A stretch of 64,000 nt of DNA from a virus (IMGVR_UViG_3300037258_000590:124001-188000), one strand, 5' to 3'. Counted from the stretch's first letter, positions 54,107-62,453 are shown. A program made the numbers and translations. Notes: a model not told the origin generated them from the sequence alone.

Positions 54107-54651
54107 CACGCAGCCCAGCCACGCTGGACATCAACCTCGGCAGCAGTAACTGCCGGCTAGAAGCCCTGGACGACGCGGTGGACCTGGCCCGTTTCCAGCA
54201 CGCGCGTACCGTGATTACATCATTCAGCACGGCCATCGCCGCAGTCGTCACTGCCGAGGACCTGGCGCAGCTGCAAGACCTGGACGCTCAGGCTGCGGCA
54301 GGCGCGGGCCCGGAAACCGGGGAATCCGGGCCGGCCGGGATAAATCCGGTCAGCGCGAAGACGGCTGGCGCGGAGCCACCGCCAGAGCGAACCTGGCTCG
54401 CTGAGCAGATCCTGTCCGCGCTGACCGGCCGGATCTTCCCCGCGCCCGTAGCTACCCCGGAAAGCTGCCGCACCGTAGACGTCATGCGGGCGCACGCGCC
54501 TGAACCTGACGCCATCAGCCGGATCGCCTCGCTGTTCAGCGCGCTAGCTGATACCGCGACGCCATTCGGCGTGAGCCTGCGCGACGCCATCGGCGACACC
54601 AGCCGCGCCTTCTCAGCCGAGGGCATCGAACAGTGGCTGCGTAATGGGTAA
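54103..54651 (+). CDS. Protein carrying the dispersed module, copy 1
   Basis: 182 aa. N-terminal LDINLGSSNCRLEALDDAVD; then the module ESGPAGINPVSAKTAGAEPP-PERTWLAEQILSALTGR (residues ~73-110); helical C-terminus. The module's DNA recurs at 62113 and 63248. Not recognised. Confidence 0.65.
   Translation: MTRSPATLDINLGSSNCRLEALDDAVDLARFQHARTVITSFSTAIAAVVTAEDLAQLQDLDAQAAAGAGPETGESGPAGINPVSAKTAGAEPPPERTWLAEQILSALTGRIFPAPVATPESCRTVDVMRAHAPEPDAISRIASLFSALADTATPFGVSLRDAIGDTSRAFSAEGIEQWLRNG
54319..54432 (+). repeat. Dispersed 114-bp module, copy 1
   Basis: GGGGAATCCGGGCCGGCCGG to CTGACCGGCCGG. In frame within the host gene. Matches 63248-63361 over the whole length and 62113-62190 over the first 78 bp. 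Confidence 0.85.
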
Positions 54652-54736
54652 CTTCACGCCGACCCCGGACGAGCGCCGGTTCCTGCGCGGGATCACCACG
54701 GTAAGCCCGGATCGCAGACCGGGTGCAGCAGGCTAA
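54644..54736 (+). CDS. Tentative 30-aa ORF
   Basis: MGNFTPTPDERRFLRGITTV followed by SPDRRPGAAG; ATG overlaps the previous gene's end. It may be a remnant, since no ribosome-binding site of its own is clear. Confidence 0.35.
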   Translation: MGNFTPTPDERRFLRGITTVSPDRRPGAAG

Positions 54737-54827
54737 CGGTCTCCGGGCGGCCGGGACATCCCGGCAGCCAGGACCTCTGCCTGCGCTCCGGCGCGGACAA
54801 GAACAACGTCTACCAGGAGGAACTCCG

Positions 54828-55199
54828 ATGACACGAATTCAGATCGGCACGGTACAGGTCATCCGGACCCGGAGTTACTGCCTAGACCCGTACGCAGGTG
54901 ACATCCCGGGATTCATCCCGTCCGAGGTCCTGGTAGAGCCAGGTGAGTACCCGCTCTACCAGGACGGCCTGAGCCGGTACTGGCGGATGACCGGCGTCCT
55001 GAACCGCAATATCAACCGGATGGGCGACGGCCTGTTCAGCTTTCCTGCGAACGGCAGTGACATGCGCAGCGACGACGACGTGGTGTTCTACTCGCGCCGG
55101 TACGGGCCCGACGACTGGGCCCTCCTGGTCAGCGGCTTCCAGTCCGAGAAGGATCCTGCGCTGGTGTTCAGCATCATTGAAGCGGTATCCGGTGCCTGA
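54828..55199 (+). CDS. Hypothetical protein
   Basis: 123 aa, AGGAGGAACTCCG upstream. VQVIRTRSYCLDPYAGDIPG, then RYWRMTGVLNRNINRMGDGL and VVFYSRRYGPDDWALLVSGF: beta-rich single domain. Not recognised. Confidence 0.65.
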   Translation: MTRIQIGTVQVIRTRSYCLDPYAGDIPGFIPSEVLVEPGEYPLYQDGLSRYWRMTGVLNRNINRMGDGLFSFPANGSDMRSDDDVVFYSRRYGPDDWALLVSGFQSEKDPALVFSIIEAVSGA

Positions 55200-55599
55200 C
55201 CTGAACCTGGACGCACGGGTAACGATAGAGCGGCTGACCAGCCTGGTCTCGGCCATCGCGCTGGGGATCCAGCTCCCGGCAGCGGAAACAATTCCAGCGC
55301 ACTCACTGCCGGGCTACCTCCCTGCCGGAACAGGGGCGGTAACCCGCGCACGCGCAGCACTGACGCGTGCGTTCAGCGTGACCTGGCCGCACCCTGACTG
55401 GGGAACGATCATCCCGGCCCTGGCCGAAGCCGAACAGTACCTGCGTGACGCCGGGCTGATGCGCAAGCCGGAGCTTATGCAGTTCGTGCACCTGGCTGCG
55501 CGAGCTGCCAGCCAGCGCCGGGGCGACGACACCCGGGCGTACATCGATAACATCCGCGGCTACCTGCCAGCTGAAGACAACGAAAAAGAGGGCCCATGA
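55192..55599 (+). CDS. Hypothetical protein
   Basis: 135 aa from GTG 55192. TIERLTSLVSAIALGIQLPA, GTIIPALAEAEQYLRDAGLM; helical. Coupled by ATGA to the Toprim gene, so likely produced with it. Confidence 0.6.
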   Translation: MPDLNLDARVTIERLTSLVSAIALGIQLPAAETIPAHSLPGYLPAGTGAVTRARAALTRAFSVTWPHPDWGTIIPALAEAEQYLRDAGLMRKPELMQFVHLAARAASQRRGDDTRAYIDNIRGYLPAEDNEKEGP

Positions 55600-57668
55600 G
55601 CAAGGTCTGCTACGAACAGCAGCGGTTCACCGATGCCGCCGGGGACGTCATCACCCAGGCTGAGGCGTTCTGCGCGCAATACGCAGCCCAGGGCTGGGAG
55701 CTAACGCTGCGCCAGCTGTACTACCGGTTCATCGCCACCAACACTTTCCCGGACAGCCGGACCGATCCGGTGTCGGGCACTAAGAACACCGAGCGGAATT
55801 ACAAGTGGCTGGGCGACCTGGTATCCAAGGCACGGGTGGGCGGCCTGATCGACTGGCGGCATATCACCGACAGGGGACGGGGGACAGCAGGCGGAGACAG
55901 CGGCTGGCAAAGCCCGGAGTCGATGCTGCGCAGCGCAGCGCGCGGCTACGGGATCACCCACTGGGACGGCCAGCCAGAGTACATCGAGTGCCTGCCACCT
56001 GATCAGGTGATCATCACCAGCGAGGGCGTAAAACCAGTCATCAAAGTGGAAGCCGGCGATCTCGTCCTGACCGGCAAAGGCCGGTTCCGCCCGGTGACCC
56101 GGGTCCTGGCACACGAATACGACGGACCGATGATGACGATCCGCGCAACCGGGCTGCTTCCGTTCCAGGTAACCGCCAACCACCCGGTCTGGACAGCTCA
56201 CTACGACACCTCCAAGCCGGGCTGCAAAGGCGCGACCCGGAAATTCAGCGCAGAGGGATTCGACCGGGCCGACAGCTTGCGCCCGTTTGACCTGCTAGCC
56301 GTCCCGGCACTATCCGAAACCCGCGCAGTCGGACCGGTCACCATGCGGACCAGCGGTAGCCGGGCACGGGTACTCACCATGCCGTGGAACACCAGCTTGC
56401 AAGCACTCATCGGCCTGTACCTGGCCGAAGGCTGCATCCGCAAGGACGGCCGCACCGTCCAGTTCACCATCGGCATGCACGAGCCTGAGCACTGGACCGC
56501 ACTGACAAGCTGGGCCGAGTCCGCCGGTGTCAGCACAAGCACTGCGGTGGACGGCGGCGCGCGACAGGTCTACCTGTATTCAGCCAGCCTGGCTGAATGG
56601 CTGCGCGAGCAATTCGACTGCGGCGCGCGGAACAAGCGCATCCCGCGCTGGCTGCTGGAAGCCCCCAGCGAGGAGCAGATGGAGGTCCTGCGCTGGTACT
56701 ACCGGGGCGACGGGACCGTGGACTACAGCACCAGCAACAGCCTGGTCGCCACCACCCGCAGCCTGCACCTAGCCCACCAGGTCGCGCTGATCCTGATCCG
56801 CAACGGCTACCTGCCCCGCGTGCAGAGCACCCAAGACCACGGCGATCCCCGGTACAGCATGGCGGTAAGCGGCCAGTCCGGTGCGGACCTGATGCGGCGC
56901 TGGGGTCACGAACCCCGCTCGCGAACCTACTCGTACAACCACATGCGAGCCGGAGACGGCCACATGGCCGCGCCCGTCCGGTCAGTCACGACCGAGCATT
57001 ACTCCGGGCTGGTCTACAACCTGGAAGTAGCGGACGACCACACTTACTGTGTGTCAGCGACCGTACACAATTGTTGGGTGGAGAAGGACGCACTATCCCA
57101 GATTATCGACCGGGCAGCCACGCGGTGGGACGTCACCTCATTCGCGTGCAAGGGCTCGCCGTCTACTTCAGCGATGCACGACGCGGCCTTGCGCCTGCGC
57201 GAGCAGGAACGTAACGGCAAGAAAACCACGGTCATCTACCTGGGTGACCATGACCCGACCGGGATCGACATCAGCCGTGACGTACAGGCCCGGCTAACCC
57301 TGTTCCGTTCGAGTGCGTACGTGGACCGGATCGCGCTGAACATGGATCAGGTACTGGAGCTGAACCCGCCGCCGAGCCCGGTCAAGGTCACCGACAGCCG
57401 GACTAACGGCTATGTCGAGACTTTCGGCACAGAGGAGTGCTGGGAGCTGGACGCGATCGAGCCGGCTGACCTGGACACCCTGATCGAAACAGCCATCTTG
57501 TCCCACCTGGACCTGGACCTGCGCCAGGCCCGGCTGGACCGCGAGGAGCAGGAGCGGGCCATCCTGACCGCCATTTACGAGAACTTCAGCCTTGTCCGCG
57601 GGTACCTGCGCGATGAAGGCCTGGCAGGCGATGAAGACGGCAACTACGACGATGACGAGGACAGCTGA
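55596..57668 (+). CDS. Topoisomerase VI-A/Spo11-like Toprim protein with intein
   Basis: 690-aa precursor. N-extein 1-131: ELTLRQLYYRFIATNTFPDS is the winged-helix part (position of the catalytic tyrosine pair in Spo11-like proteins), then the linker to QPEYIE. C-extein 493-690 begins CWVEKDALSQII and contains VIYLGDHDPTGIDI (D551, D553). Joined, YIE-CWVEKDAL is the conserved VEKxA glutamate motif and GDHDPTG the DxD motif of Toprim. The host protein of ~329 aa agrees with single-chain topo VI-A-like proteins of phages and plasmids. Expected role: DNA breakage or processing; no B subunit gene is seen. Acidic C-terminus. Confidence 0.85.
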   Translation: MSKVCYEQQRFTDAAGDVITQAEAFCAQYAAQGWELTLRQLYYRFIATNTFPDSRTDPVSGTKNTERNYKWLGDLVSKARVGGLIDWRHITDRGRGTAGGDSGWQSPESMLRSAARGYGITHWDGQPEYIECLPPDQVIITSEGVKPVIKVEAGDLVLTGKGRFRPVTRVLAHEYDGPMMTIRATGLLPFQVTANHPVWTAHYDTSKPGCKGATRKFSAEGFDRADSLRPFDLLAVPALSETRAVGPVTMRTSGSRARVLTMPWNTSLQALIGLYLAEGCIRKDGRTVQFTIGMHEPEHWTALTSWAESAGVSTSTAVDGGARQVYLYSASLAEWLREQFDCGARNKRIPRWLLEAPSEEQMEVLRWYYRGDGTVDYSTSNSLVATTRSLHLAHQVALILIRNGYLPRVQSTQDHGDPRYSMAVSGQSGADLMRRWGHEPRSRTYSYNHMRAGDGHMAAPVRSVTTEHYSGLVYNLEVADDHTYCVSATVHNCWVEKDALSQIIDRAATRWDVTSFACKGSPSTSAMHDAALRLREQERNGKKTTVIYLGDHDPTGIDISRDVQARLTLFRSSAYVDRIALNMDQVLELNPPPSPVKVTDSRTNGYVETFGTEECWELDAIEPADLDTLIETAILSHLDLDLRQARLDREEQERAILTAIYENFSLVRGYLRDEGLAGDEDGNYDDDEDS
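55989..57071 (+). other. LAGLIDADG intein in the Toprim motif
   Basis: 361 residues, C132 to N492, followed by Cys493. Block A CLPPDQVIITSEGVKPVIKV; block B QVTANHPVW with H196; endonuclease motifs ALIGLYLAEGCI (~270-281) and VLRWYYRGDGTVD (~364-376); block F LVYNLEVADDHTYCVSA; block G VHN. All residues for standard (class 1) splicing are present and the endonuclease helices keep acidic residues (E278, D372), so it may still be mobile. Confidence 0.92.
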
Positions 57669-57670
57669 CC

Positions 57671-58180
57671 ATGACCATCCGTGAGCACATCACGCACGCC
57701 GAGACCGACCTGACCAGGCAGCGCCAGTTCAGCGTCGGTTCACAGGCATACCAGGCTGTGACCCTATCGGCGATCGCGCACGTCCTGACCGCGATTTCCC
57801 TGCAGCTGGCGGAAGCCGAGCGCCCGGCTATCCCGGGCCTGCCGCCAGGCTACAGACTGGACACCGGCCAGGACCCGGCGGGCGAGCATCGGTGGGCGTA
57901 CACGGTGACCACGCCGGACGGACGGACCATGACCACGCGGCATCTGTGGACGGCGTACGCGGGCGCCCTGGGTGCTGGCCTGGATGTGGCCCGGGAACAC
58001 GCTGCGGGCATGGCACGAGAGCACGCCGCAGCAAAGGCCGCCGCGGCGTCCGCGAACAGCTGCGAGCACGGACCAGGAGCCTGTCCGCAGGGCTGCGGCT
58101 GCCGGTGCGCTACCTGCATGCGCCAGATGAAACTGAGCCCGGCGTACCCGGGCGGCGCAACGGACGCGCGGTCATCATGA
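57671..58180 (+). CDS. Hypothetical protein with C-terminal cysteine cluster
   Basis: 169 aa. Helical start REHITHAETDLTRQRQFSVG, centre YRLDTGQDPAGEHRWAYTVT, alanine-rich helix, then NSCEHGPGACPQGCGCRCAT with CMRQ: six cysteines within ~20 residues, a likely zinc site. ATGA overlap to next. Confidence 0.65.
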   Translation: MTIREHITHAETDLTRQRQFSVGSQAYQAVTLSAIAHVLTAISLQLAEAERPAIPGLPPGYRLDTGQDPAGEHRWAYTVTTPDGRTMTTRHLWTAYAGALGAGLDVAREHAAGMAREHAAAKAAAASANSCEHGPGACPQGCGCRCATCMRQMKLSPAYPGGATDARSS

Positions 58181-58407
58181 CGGCCAGCCACGACATGCCG
58201 CTATCCAGCGAGCAGTGGCCCGCGGGGCACCGGAGCCACACGGGCACCTGGCACACCGGCCAGACTGGCAGGGGCCAGATTTTCTGCAGCACCCGGGAAA
58301 GTGCGCTGGGCCGGGCGGTGCAGCTGGCTTCGATCGGCGGGCCGCTGCGGCTCAAGCACGAGATCATCAGTTACGAGGAGGTGCTGGCTCATGTGCAGCG
58401 CCCTTGA
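58177..58407 (+). CDS. Hypothetical protein
   Basis: 76 aa from ATG 58177 (ATGA). GHRSHTGTWHTGQTGRGQIF then EIISYEEVLAHVQRP. Beta-type. Overlaps the next small ORF. Confidence 0.6.
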   Translation: MTASHDMPLSSEQWPAGHRSHTGTWHTGQTGRGQIFCSTRESALGRAVQLASIGGPLRLKHEIISYEEVLAHVQRP

Positions 58408-58477
58408 AAGCGAACTCGCAGTCTGCATAGTCCTCCTGTTCGCCATCTACATAGCCATCCTCTACAAAAAGCCCTGA
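58391..58477 (+). CDS. 28-aa membrane peptide
   Basis: MCSALESELAVCIVLLFAIY then IAILYKKP: a single membrane helix with basic end. ATG overlaps the 3' end of the preceding gene (GAGGAGG 12 bp upstream). Confidence 0.65.
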   Translation: MCSALESELAVCIVLLFAIYIAILYKKP

Positions 58478-58527
58478 AAAGGCAGACCTGACATAAAAAG
58501 CAATACAAAAAGAAAGGCAGGCCTGCC

Positions 58528-59205
58528 GTGAAAAGCACAGAAAATCCTGTTACCGGCGAAGACGGATCCGAGCACCACCCGGCCTTCGGGATGGCTCGCG
58601 TCGGCCGGATCATGTCTACCCCGGGACAGGTGCTGTTCCAGTCGGATATCCGGCACGGCGAATACATAGAAATAACCGTGAGCGAGGCATCGCGCCGCCG
58701 CGATCTCAAACACGATTGGGTACATCCTGAGCAGGTACTCATCAAGTTCTGCCTGTCGATAGCACAATTCGCCTCGTTCATCGCCAGCAGCAGTACCGAA
58801 GGTGTTCCTGTCACGATCGGTTACGATCACGGCGACCGCCCGGGACTGCCTGCCGGATCCCGGCTTGCCCTGACCAGCACGGAAGTACACGCAGCAGCTC
58901 ATGAGGCGTTCCGGCACATCCAGGAAGCTGAAGCAGCCTACGAGGAAGCGCTGACAGGAAAAGCACCGGCAGCAGAACGCAAACGCCTCCTGGCAAACCT
59001 GCGCGCTGCGATCAGGGGTGCGGTGCCTAACGTGGATTACGCGGCTGACCAGCTGACCAGGCACGCAGAAGAAGTCGTGGAGAAATCCCGCGCGGACATC
59101 GAGGCAATGGCTGCTGCCGCCAGGAACCGGCCGCAGCTGCCCGCGCAGGAGACACCGCAGCTGCTGCACGCAGAAGCATCCCCGGCAGAATGCCAGCCGC
59201 GATGA
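58528..59205 (+). CDS. Phage-type conserved protein
   Basis: 225 aa from GTG 58528, preceded by an unusually A-rich stretch and GAAAGGCAGG. GRIMSTPGQVLFQSDIRHGE, RRRDLKHDWVHPEQVLIKFC and SIAQFASFIASSSTEGVPVT follow the order GRI..sG..LF.S...H...I..I..A...RDL..DW......LI...lS.aQfA.fi.S...GvPvTI that I recall from small conserved proteins of many phages. The C-terminal half is a long helical region. Function unknown. Confidence 0.75.
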   Translation: MKSTENPVTGEDGSEHHPAFGMARVGRIMSTPGQVLFQSDIRHGEYIEITVSEASRRRDLKHDWVHPEQVLIKFCLSIAQFASFIASSSTEGVPVTIGYDHGDRPGLPAGSRLALTSTEVHAAAHEAFRHIQEAEAAYEEALTGKAPAAERKRLLANLRAAIRGAVPNVDYAADQLTRHAEEVVEKSRADIEAMAAAARNRPQLPAQETPQLLHAEASPAECQPR

Positions 59206-59411
59206 ACAGACGCGAGCAAGGCAAAGTAATGCCGCTGGAACAACGATGCCTGTACCCCGGACGATGGATAATCGAAGGTTACGGTGTATACCAGCGCAAA
59301 GGCCGCAGAGCAGTGAACTGGCAATCCGAATGGCACGTCATCGGACACCCAGGCGTGATCCGGCGAACCCTGCCAGAAATCAGGGACTGGATCCGGGAGC
59401 AGGCGCAATGA
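59202..59411 (+). CDS. PGRWxIEG small protein, paralogue 2
   Basis: 69 aa (ATGA overlap). VMPLEQRCLYPGRWIIEGYG as in the gene at 50742; the rest has diverged (WQSEWHVIGHPGVIRRTLPE). Confidence 0.65.
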   Translation: MNRREQGKVMPLEQRCLYPGRWIIEGYGVYQRKGRRAVNWQSEWHVIGHPGVIRRTLPEIRDWIREQAQ

Positions 59412-59794
59412 CCAGGCAGCTAGGCAGTTATTACACGGTCACCCCTGGCCAGGGCGAGCCGGAGTTCTTCGATCGCGCGAACGGCCTGAAGGGCCTGGGG
59501 CTGGCCATGGGCCGCGCCGCGCACCTGTCGATGGCCGGGATCGCACAGCAGGTGACGGTGACCGCGAACGGTACCGCCAAAGTAATTTTCGAGTACCGGG
59601 AAGGCAGGGAAACATTGCGCTCGTGCACGGGATTTGTCCCGGCCGGGAAAACGATACCAGCTCCGCCGGTAACGGCTGAAACCGTGATCACAGACCTGGC
59701 GGCCCGTCGCCGGTCCCGGCCGCGCAGGCGCCCGGCCAAGGCAACGTGGCCCGGCCTGGACCTGGCCGACCCGCCATGCAACCGCACAGGCTGA
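59408..59794 (+). CDS. Hypothetical protein
   Basis: 128 aa (ATGA overlap). LGSYYTVTPGQGEPEFFDRA, QQVTVTANGTAKVIFEYREG, then a basic tail RRRSRPRRRPAK. Not recognised. Confidence 0.6.
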   Translation: MTRQLGSYYTVTPGQGEPEFFDRANGLKGLGLAMGRAAHLSMAGIAQQVTVTANGTAKVIFEYREGRETLRSCTGFVPAGKTIPAPPVTAETVITDLAARRRSRPRRRPAKATWPGLDLADPPCNRTG

Positions 59795-59796
59795 TC

Positions 59797-60102
59797 ATGC
59801 GCACCAGCGAGAGGCTGCTAGCCCGGCTGCAGGAAGCTGGCGCGGACTTGCCGCCGTGCACCGAACTGCGGCGCACGTACCGGAACCGGCAGACCGGGAT
59901 CGGTGCCTGGTCGTGGTTCGCGTACTGCCCGCTGTCCCTGGCTGACCCGGAGCACGGACGGCACGTGGACTTGCACGTGGGCTCGCACTGGCCGATGGCC
60001 GCCCTGCTGGCCAGCGAAGGATTCACCTTCCAGGAACTGGACTGCGGCGGCATCTGCGTAGACCCTGCACTGACAGCGAACGACAGGAGAACAACCCCGT
60101 GA
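59797..60102 (+). CDS. Hypothetical protein
   Basis: 101 aa from ATG 59797 (ATG 59776 is an alternative). MRTSERLLARLQEAGADLPP, GAWSWFAYCPLSLADPEHGR; ends in GTGA overlap with the next. Confidence 0.6.
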   Translation: MRTSERLLARLQEAGADLPPCTELRRTYRNRQTGIGAWSWFAYCPLSLADPEHGRHVDLHVGSHWPMAALLASEGFTFQELDCGGICVDPALTANDRRTTP

Positions 60103-60503
60103 CCACCGCACCGCAGCCCAGCTGGATACCGGAGATTGCCGCGTCCGAACCGTACCGCGTACCGGTAATGGCCTGTGACATGCTCGCGTGGCGCCTGCGC
60201 CAGATCGGGGTCAGCGCTGCCCTGATCAGCCAGGTAGCCGCGCTGAGCCAGGCGATCCGCACTGAGCTGGGCAACTCCGGCTCAGTGCCCGCAGAACTTC
60301 CCCGGTACGCCATCGGCACGATGATCGAGCACCGCCTGGTGCCCGCGTTCGCGATACGCGTGGAAGCGGTTCGCGAGTGCGAGATCAGCCCGAGCCGCCC
60401 CGGACCGCACCTGGCCTACCGGGTCACTGACCTGGCGGGAAACCCGAACTGGCTATGCGCGTACGACGTGCAGCTGCCGGGCCAGAACCTGCCCTGGGCG
60501 TGA
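60099..60503 (+). CDS. Hypothetical protein
   Basis: 134 aa, GTG. Helical VMACDMLAWRLRQIGVSAAL and AALSQAIRTELGNSGSVPAE, beta C-terminus. Not recognised. Confidence 0.65.
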   Translation: MTTAPQPSWIPEIAASEPYRVPVMACDMLAWRLRQIGVSAALISQVAALSQAIRTELGNSGSVPAELPRYAIGTMIEHRLVPAFAIRVEAVRECEISPSRPGPHLAYRVTDLAGNPNWLCAYDVQLPGQNLPWA

Positions 60504-60507
60504 TCTC

Positions 60508-60765
60508 ATGACCGAACCGTTCCCGTCCGCCGTAGTCGCTGAGCTGAACCAGCGGCTAGCCGGGTGGAACGAAAGCCTGGACCGGTGGATAACCGTATTC
60601 CGGGAACAGGCGGCTAAAACCGGCGAGCAGCAGGCCCGTGCCAACGCCGGGCTTACGTTGTCCTATTTCGACGCCGATACGAAAGACTCGCTGCTGCTAA
60701 CCGCCCTCATCCGGCTAGCCGAGATGGAGCGCGGCGGAACGCGGCAAGAAAACCGGGAAACGTGA
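60508..60765 (+). CDS. Helical small protein
   Basis: 85 aa. VVAELNQRLAGWNESLDRWI and VFREQAAKTGEQQARANAGL. GTGA overlap to next. Confidence 0.6.
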   Translation: MTEPFPSAVVAELNQRLAGWNESLDRWITVFREQAAKTGEQQARANAGLTLSYFDADTKDSLLLTALIRLAEMERGGTRQENRET

Positions 60766-61184
60766 CCTACGACGACGCGTGGCGCCCGGCCGTGCCGGAC
60801 TGGAACCCGCCCGGCCCGGGTACCTACGTGTATTACCTGGAGGTCCGTTACCCACCTGGCTCATTCGAGCCGGGCTGGCGGCCAGACTTCTGGTCTGACC
60901 CGGCGTTCCTGGCCAGCTTGTCCCGCAAAGGACGCAAAGCGCTGGCGAAGCAGACGTTCAGGTGGCCGCGGGAGCACCTGTACCTGTCGGCTTCTGGCGC
61001 GGCCAAGCGGGCCGGGACGCTGCGCTGGTTCGGCGCCGAGGTGGCGGTGCGCCGGTCAGTGCCGGTCAGGTGGCCGGTACCTGGCCCGGAGACCTGGATC
61101 ATCGACCTGAAAGTGCCCGGCACGGAATGGCCCGGGAACCCTTACCCGGAAGAATTCGACGCGTCCGGGTTGCCGAAGACCTGA
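60762..61184 (+). CDS. Hypothetical protein
   Basis: 140 aa, GTG. TYVYYLEVRYPPGSFEPGWR, KQTFRWPREHLYLSASGAAK, RWFGAEVAVRRSVPVRWPVP; ends WIIDLKVPGTEWPGNPYPEE-FDASGLPKT. The DNA of this tail is duplicated in decayed form at 62190-62280. Confidence 0.65.
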   Translation: MTYDDAWRPAVPDWNPPGPGTYVYYLEVRYPPGSFEPGWRPDFWSDPAFLASLSRKGRKALAKQTFRWPREHLYLSASGAAKRAGTLRWFGAEVAVRRSVPVRWPVPGPETWIIDLKVPGTEWPGNPYPEEFDASGLPKT

Positions 61185-61202
61185 CGACAGGAAGAAACGA
61201 CC

Positions 61203-61964
61203 ATGCCGGAGACGGAAGTTATCCTCGATATCTGCATGCCGGAAGGGAAGACCTGGCTGGCGCGCATTACCGGGCCAGACGAGCGCTGGGGTGTAGTGCG
61301 TGCATTCATCAACCCGGTCAGTACAAGCACGTCGAAATCAGGCCGGACCGGCCAGGCCACCTACCTGATCGGTCCCGGCATCTACGAGCGGCACGAAGGC
61401 CGCCGGAACCTGGCCGGGTTCAACGGGTTCTTCCAGGTAACCGGTGCCGGCCAGGTCGTGCCACTGAACTCAGCGGCGGAAAGCCTGAACGTCCTGGCAG
61501 CGCCAGCAGCCTGGCCAGCGAGCGATCCTGCGTTCAGGGGGGAATCCGGCCTGGACGGCCATCACGCTATCACGCCGGACGGCGCATTCACCGAGCCGGC
61601 TGCGGCAACGGAAGATCAGCTGCTAGCCGAGATAGCCAGCCTGGAGGACCAGCTGGACCGGGCGCATGCAGCACTCCAGGCCGAGCGCTTCAAAGACGTC
61701 CCGCGGTATAGCAAGGGCGACATCATACTGGTACCGCGCAAGCTGTTCGGCAAAATAACGCCGTGGGCAGCCCAGATCGCTACCGTGCACCTGGACTATA
61801 GCGCAGGTGCGGTACGCGGCGGAAAACGCTGGGAGACCCGCCTCGTCTCCTACAGTGTCTTTCTCCGGCGGCCAGACGGCACATTCGGCGGCGCCAGCGA
61901 AGGCTACCGGCACGACGAGGTGCGCCTGGCACCACAGGAACCCGCTGAGGAGCACCATGATTAG
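61203..61964 (+). CDS. Hypothetical protein
   Basis: 253 aa; GACAGGAAGAAACG upstream. VILDICMPEGKTWLARITGP and YLIGPGIYERHEGRRNLAGF; a coiled-coil EDQLLAEIASLEDQLDRAHA and a beta C-terminal part RYSKGDIILVPRKLFGKITP. Contains the bases AGGGGGGAATCCGG, a short match to the dispersed module. Not recognised. Confidence 0.65.
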   Translation: MPETEVILDICMPEGKTWLARITGPDERWGVVRAFINPVSTSTSKSGRTGQATYLIGPGIYERHEGRRNLAGFNGFFQVTGAGQVVPLNSAAESLNVLAAPAAWPASDPAFRGESGLDGHHAITPDGAFTEPAAATEDQLLAEIASLEDQLDRAHAALQAERFKDVPRYSKGDIILVPRKLFGKITPWAAQIATVHLDYSAGAVRGGKRWETRLVSYSVFLRRPDGTFGGASEGYRHDEVRLAPQEPAEEHHD

Positions 61965-62223
61965 CCCGGATCAGCGCGCTGGTGAACTAGCCCGGCAGTA
62001 CGAGGAAGGCGGCATCACCGCCAGGGCGGCCCGCGGCGGCGGCATCATCTACGCCAGGGACACCGAAACTGAGGCCGTACTGCGGCAGCTATCCAGGAAT
62101 CGCGCACCCAGGGGGGAATCCGGGCCGGCCGCGATAGATCCGGTCAGCGCGAAGATGGCTGGCGCAGAGCCACCGCCGAAGCGAACCTGGGTCATTGACC
62201 TGAAGGTGCCCGGCGCGGAATGA
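61957..62223 (+). CDS. Chimeric protein with module copy 2
   Basis: 88 aa from ATG 61957. Body MISPDQRAGELARQYEEGGI then module ESGPAAIDPVSAKMAGAEPP, and finally WVIDLKVPGAE copied from the gene at 60762, cut by an early stop. Three sources are joined in one short frame. Confidence 0.6.
   Translation: MISPDQRAGELARQYEEGGITARAARGGGIIYARDTETEAVLRQLSRNRAPRGESGPAAIDPVSAKMAGAEPPPKRTWVIDLKVPGAE
62113..62190 (+). repeat. Dispersed module, copy 2 (78 bp)
   Basis: GGGGAATCCGGGCCGGCCGC to AAGCGAACCTGG; at the right end it joins the duplicated IDLKVPG tail. Confidence 0.85.
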
Positions 62224-62280
62224 CCTGGCAACCCGTATCCGGAAGAATTCGACGCCTCCGGGATACCGAGAACCTGACGA
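62190..62280 (+). pseudogene. Duplicate of the 3' end of the 60762 gene
   Basis: GTCATTGACCTGAAGGTGCC to GGGATACCGAGAACCTGACG matches 61095-61187 with about 85-90% identity by eye, but a change creates an early TGA at 62221. Remnant. Confidence 0.75.
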
Positions 62281-62294
62281 CAGGAGAAACGCTC

Positions 62295-62453
62295 ATGCCA
62301 CCCGCGGAAAACGAAAAAAGAAAGAACGCGCTGCCTGCCATTCAGCTGATTGTGTACATCAACGACGCCCTGGCCGCGATAGCTGCTCAGCTAGAGGCAG
62401 CAGGCGTAAGCTCCGCAACCGTAAGAAAACTGCGGAACGCGGGCTTCACCTGA
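62295..62453 (+). CDS. 52-aa helical protein
   Basis: ATG 62295, CAGGAGAAACGCTC upstream. NALPAIQLIVYINDALAAIA-AQLEAAG, then SSATVRKLRNAGFT. Not recognised. Confidence 0.6.
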   Translation: MPPAENEKRKNALPAIQLIVYINDALAAIAAQLEAAGVSSATVRKLRNAGFT

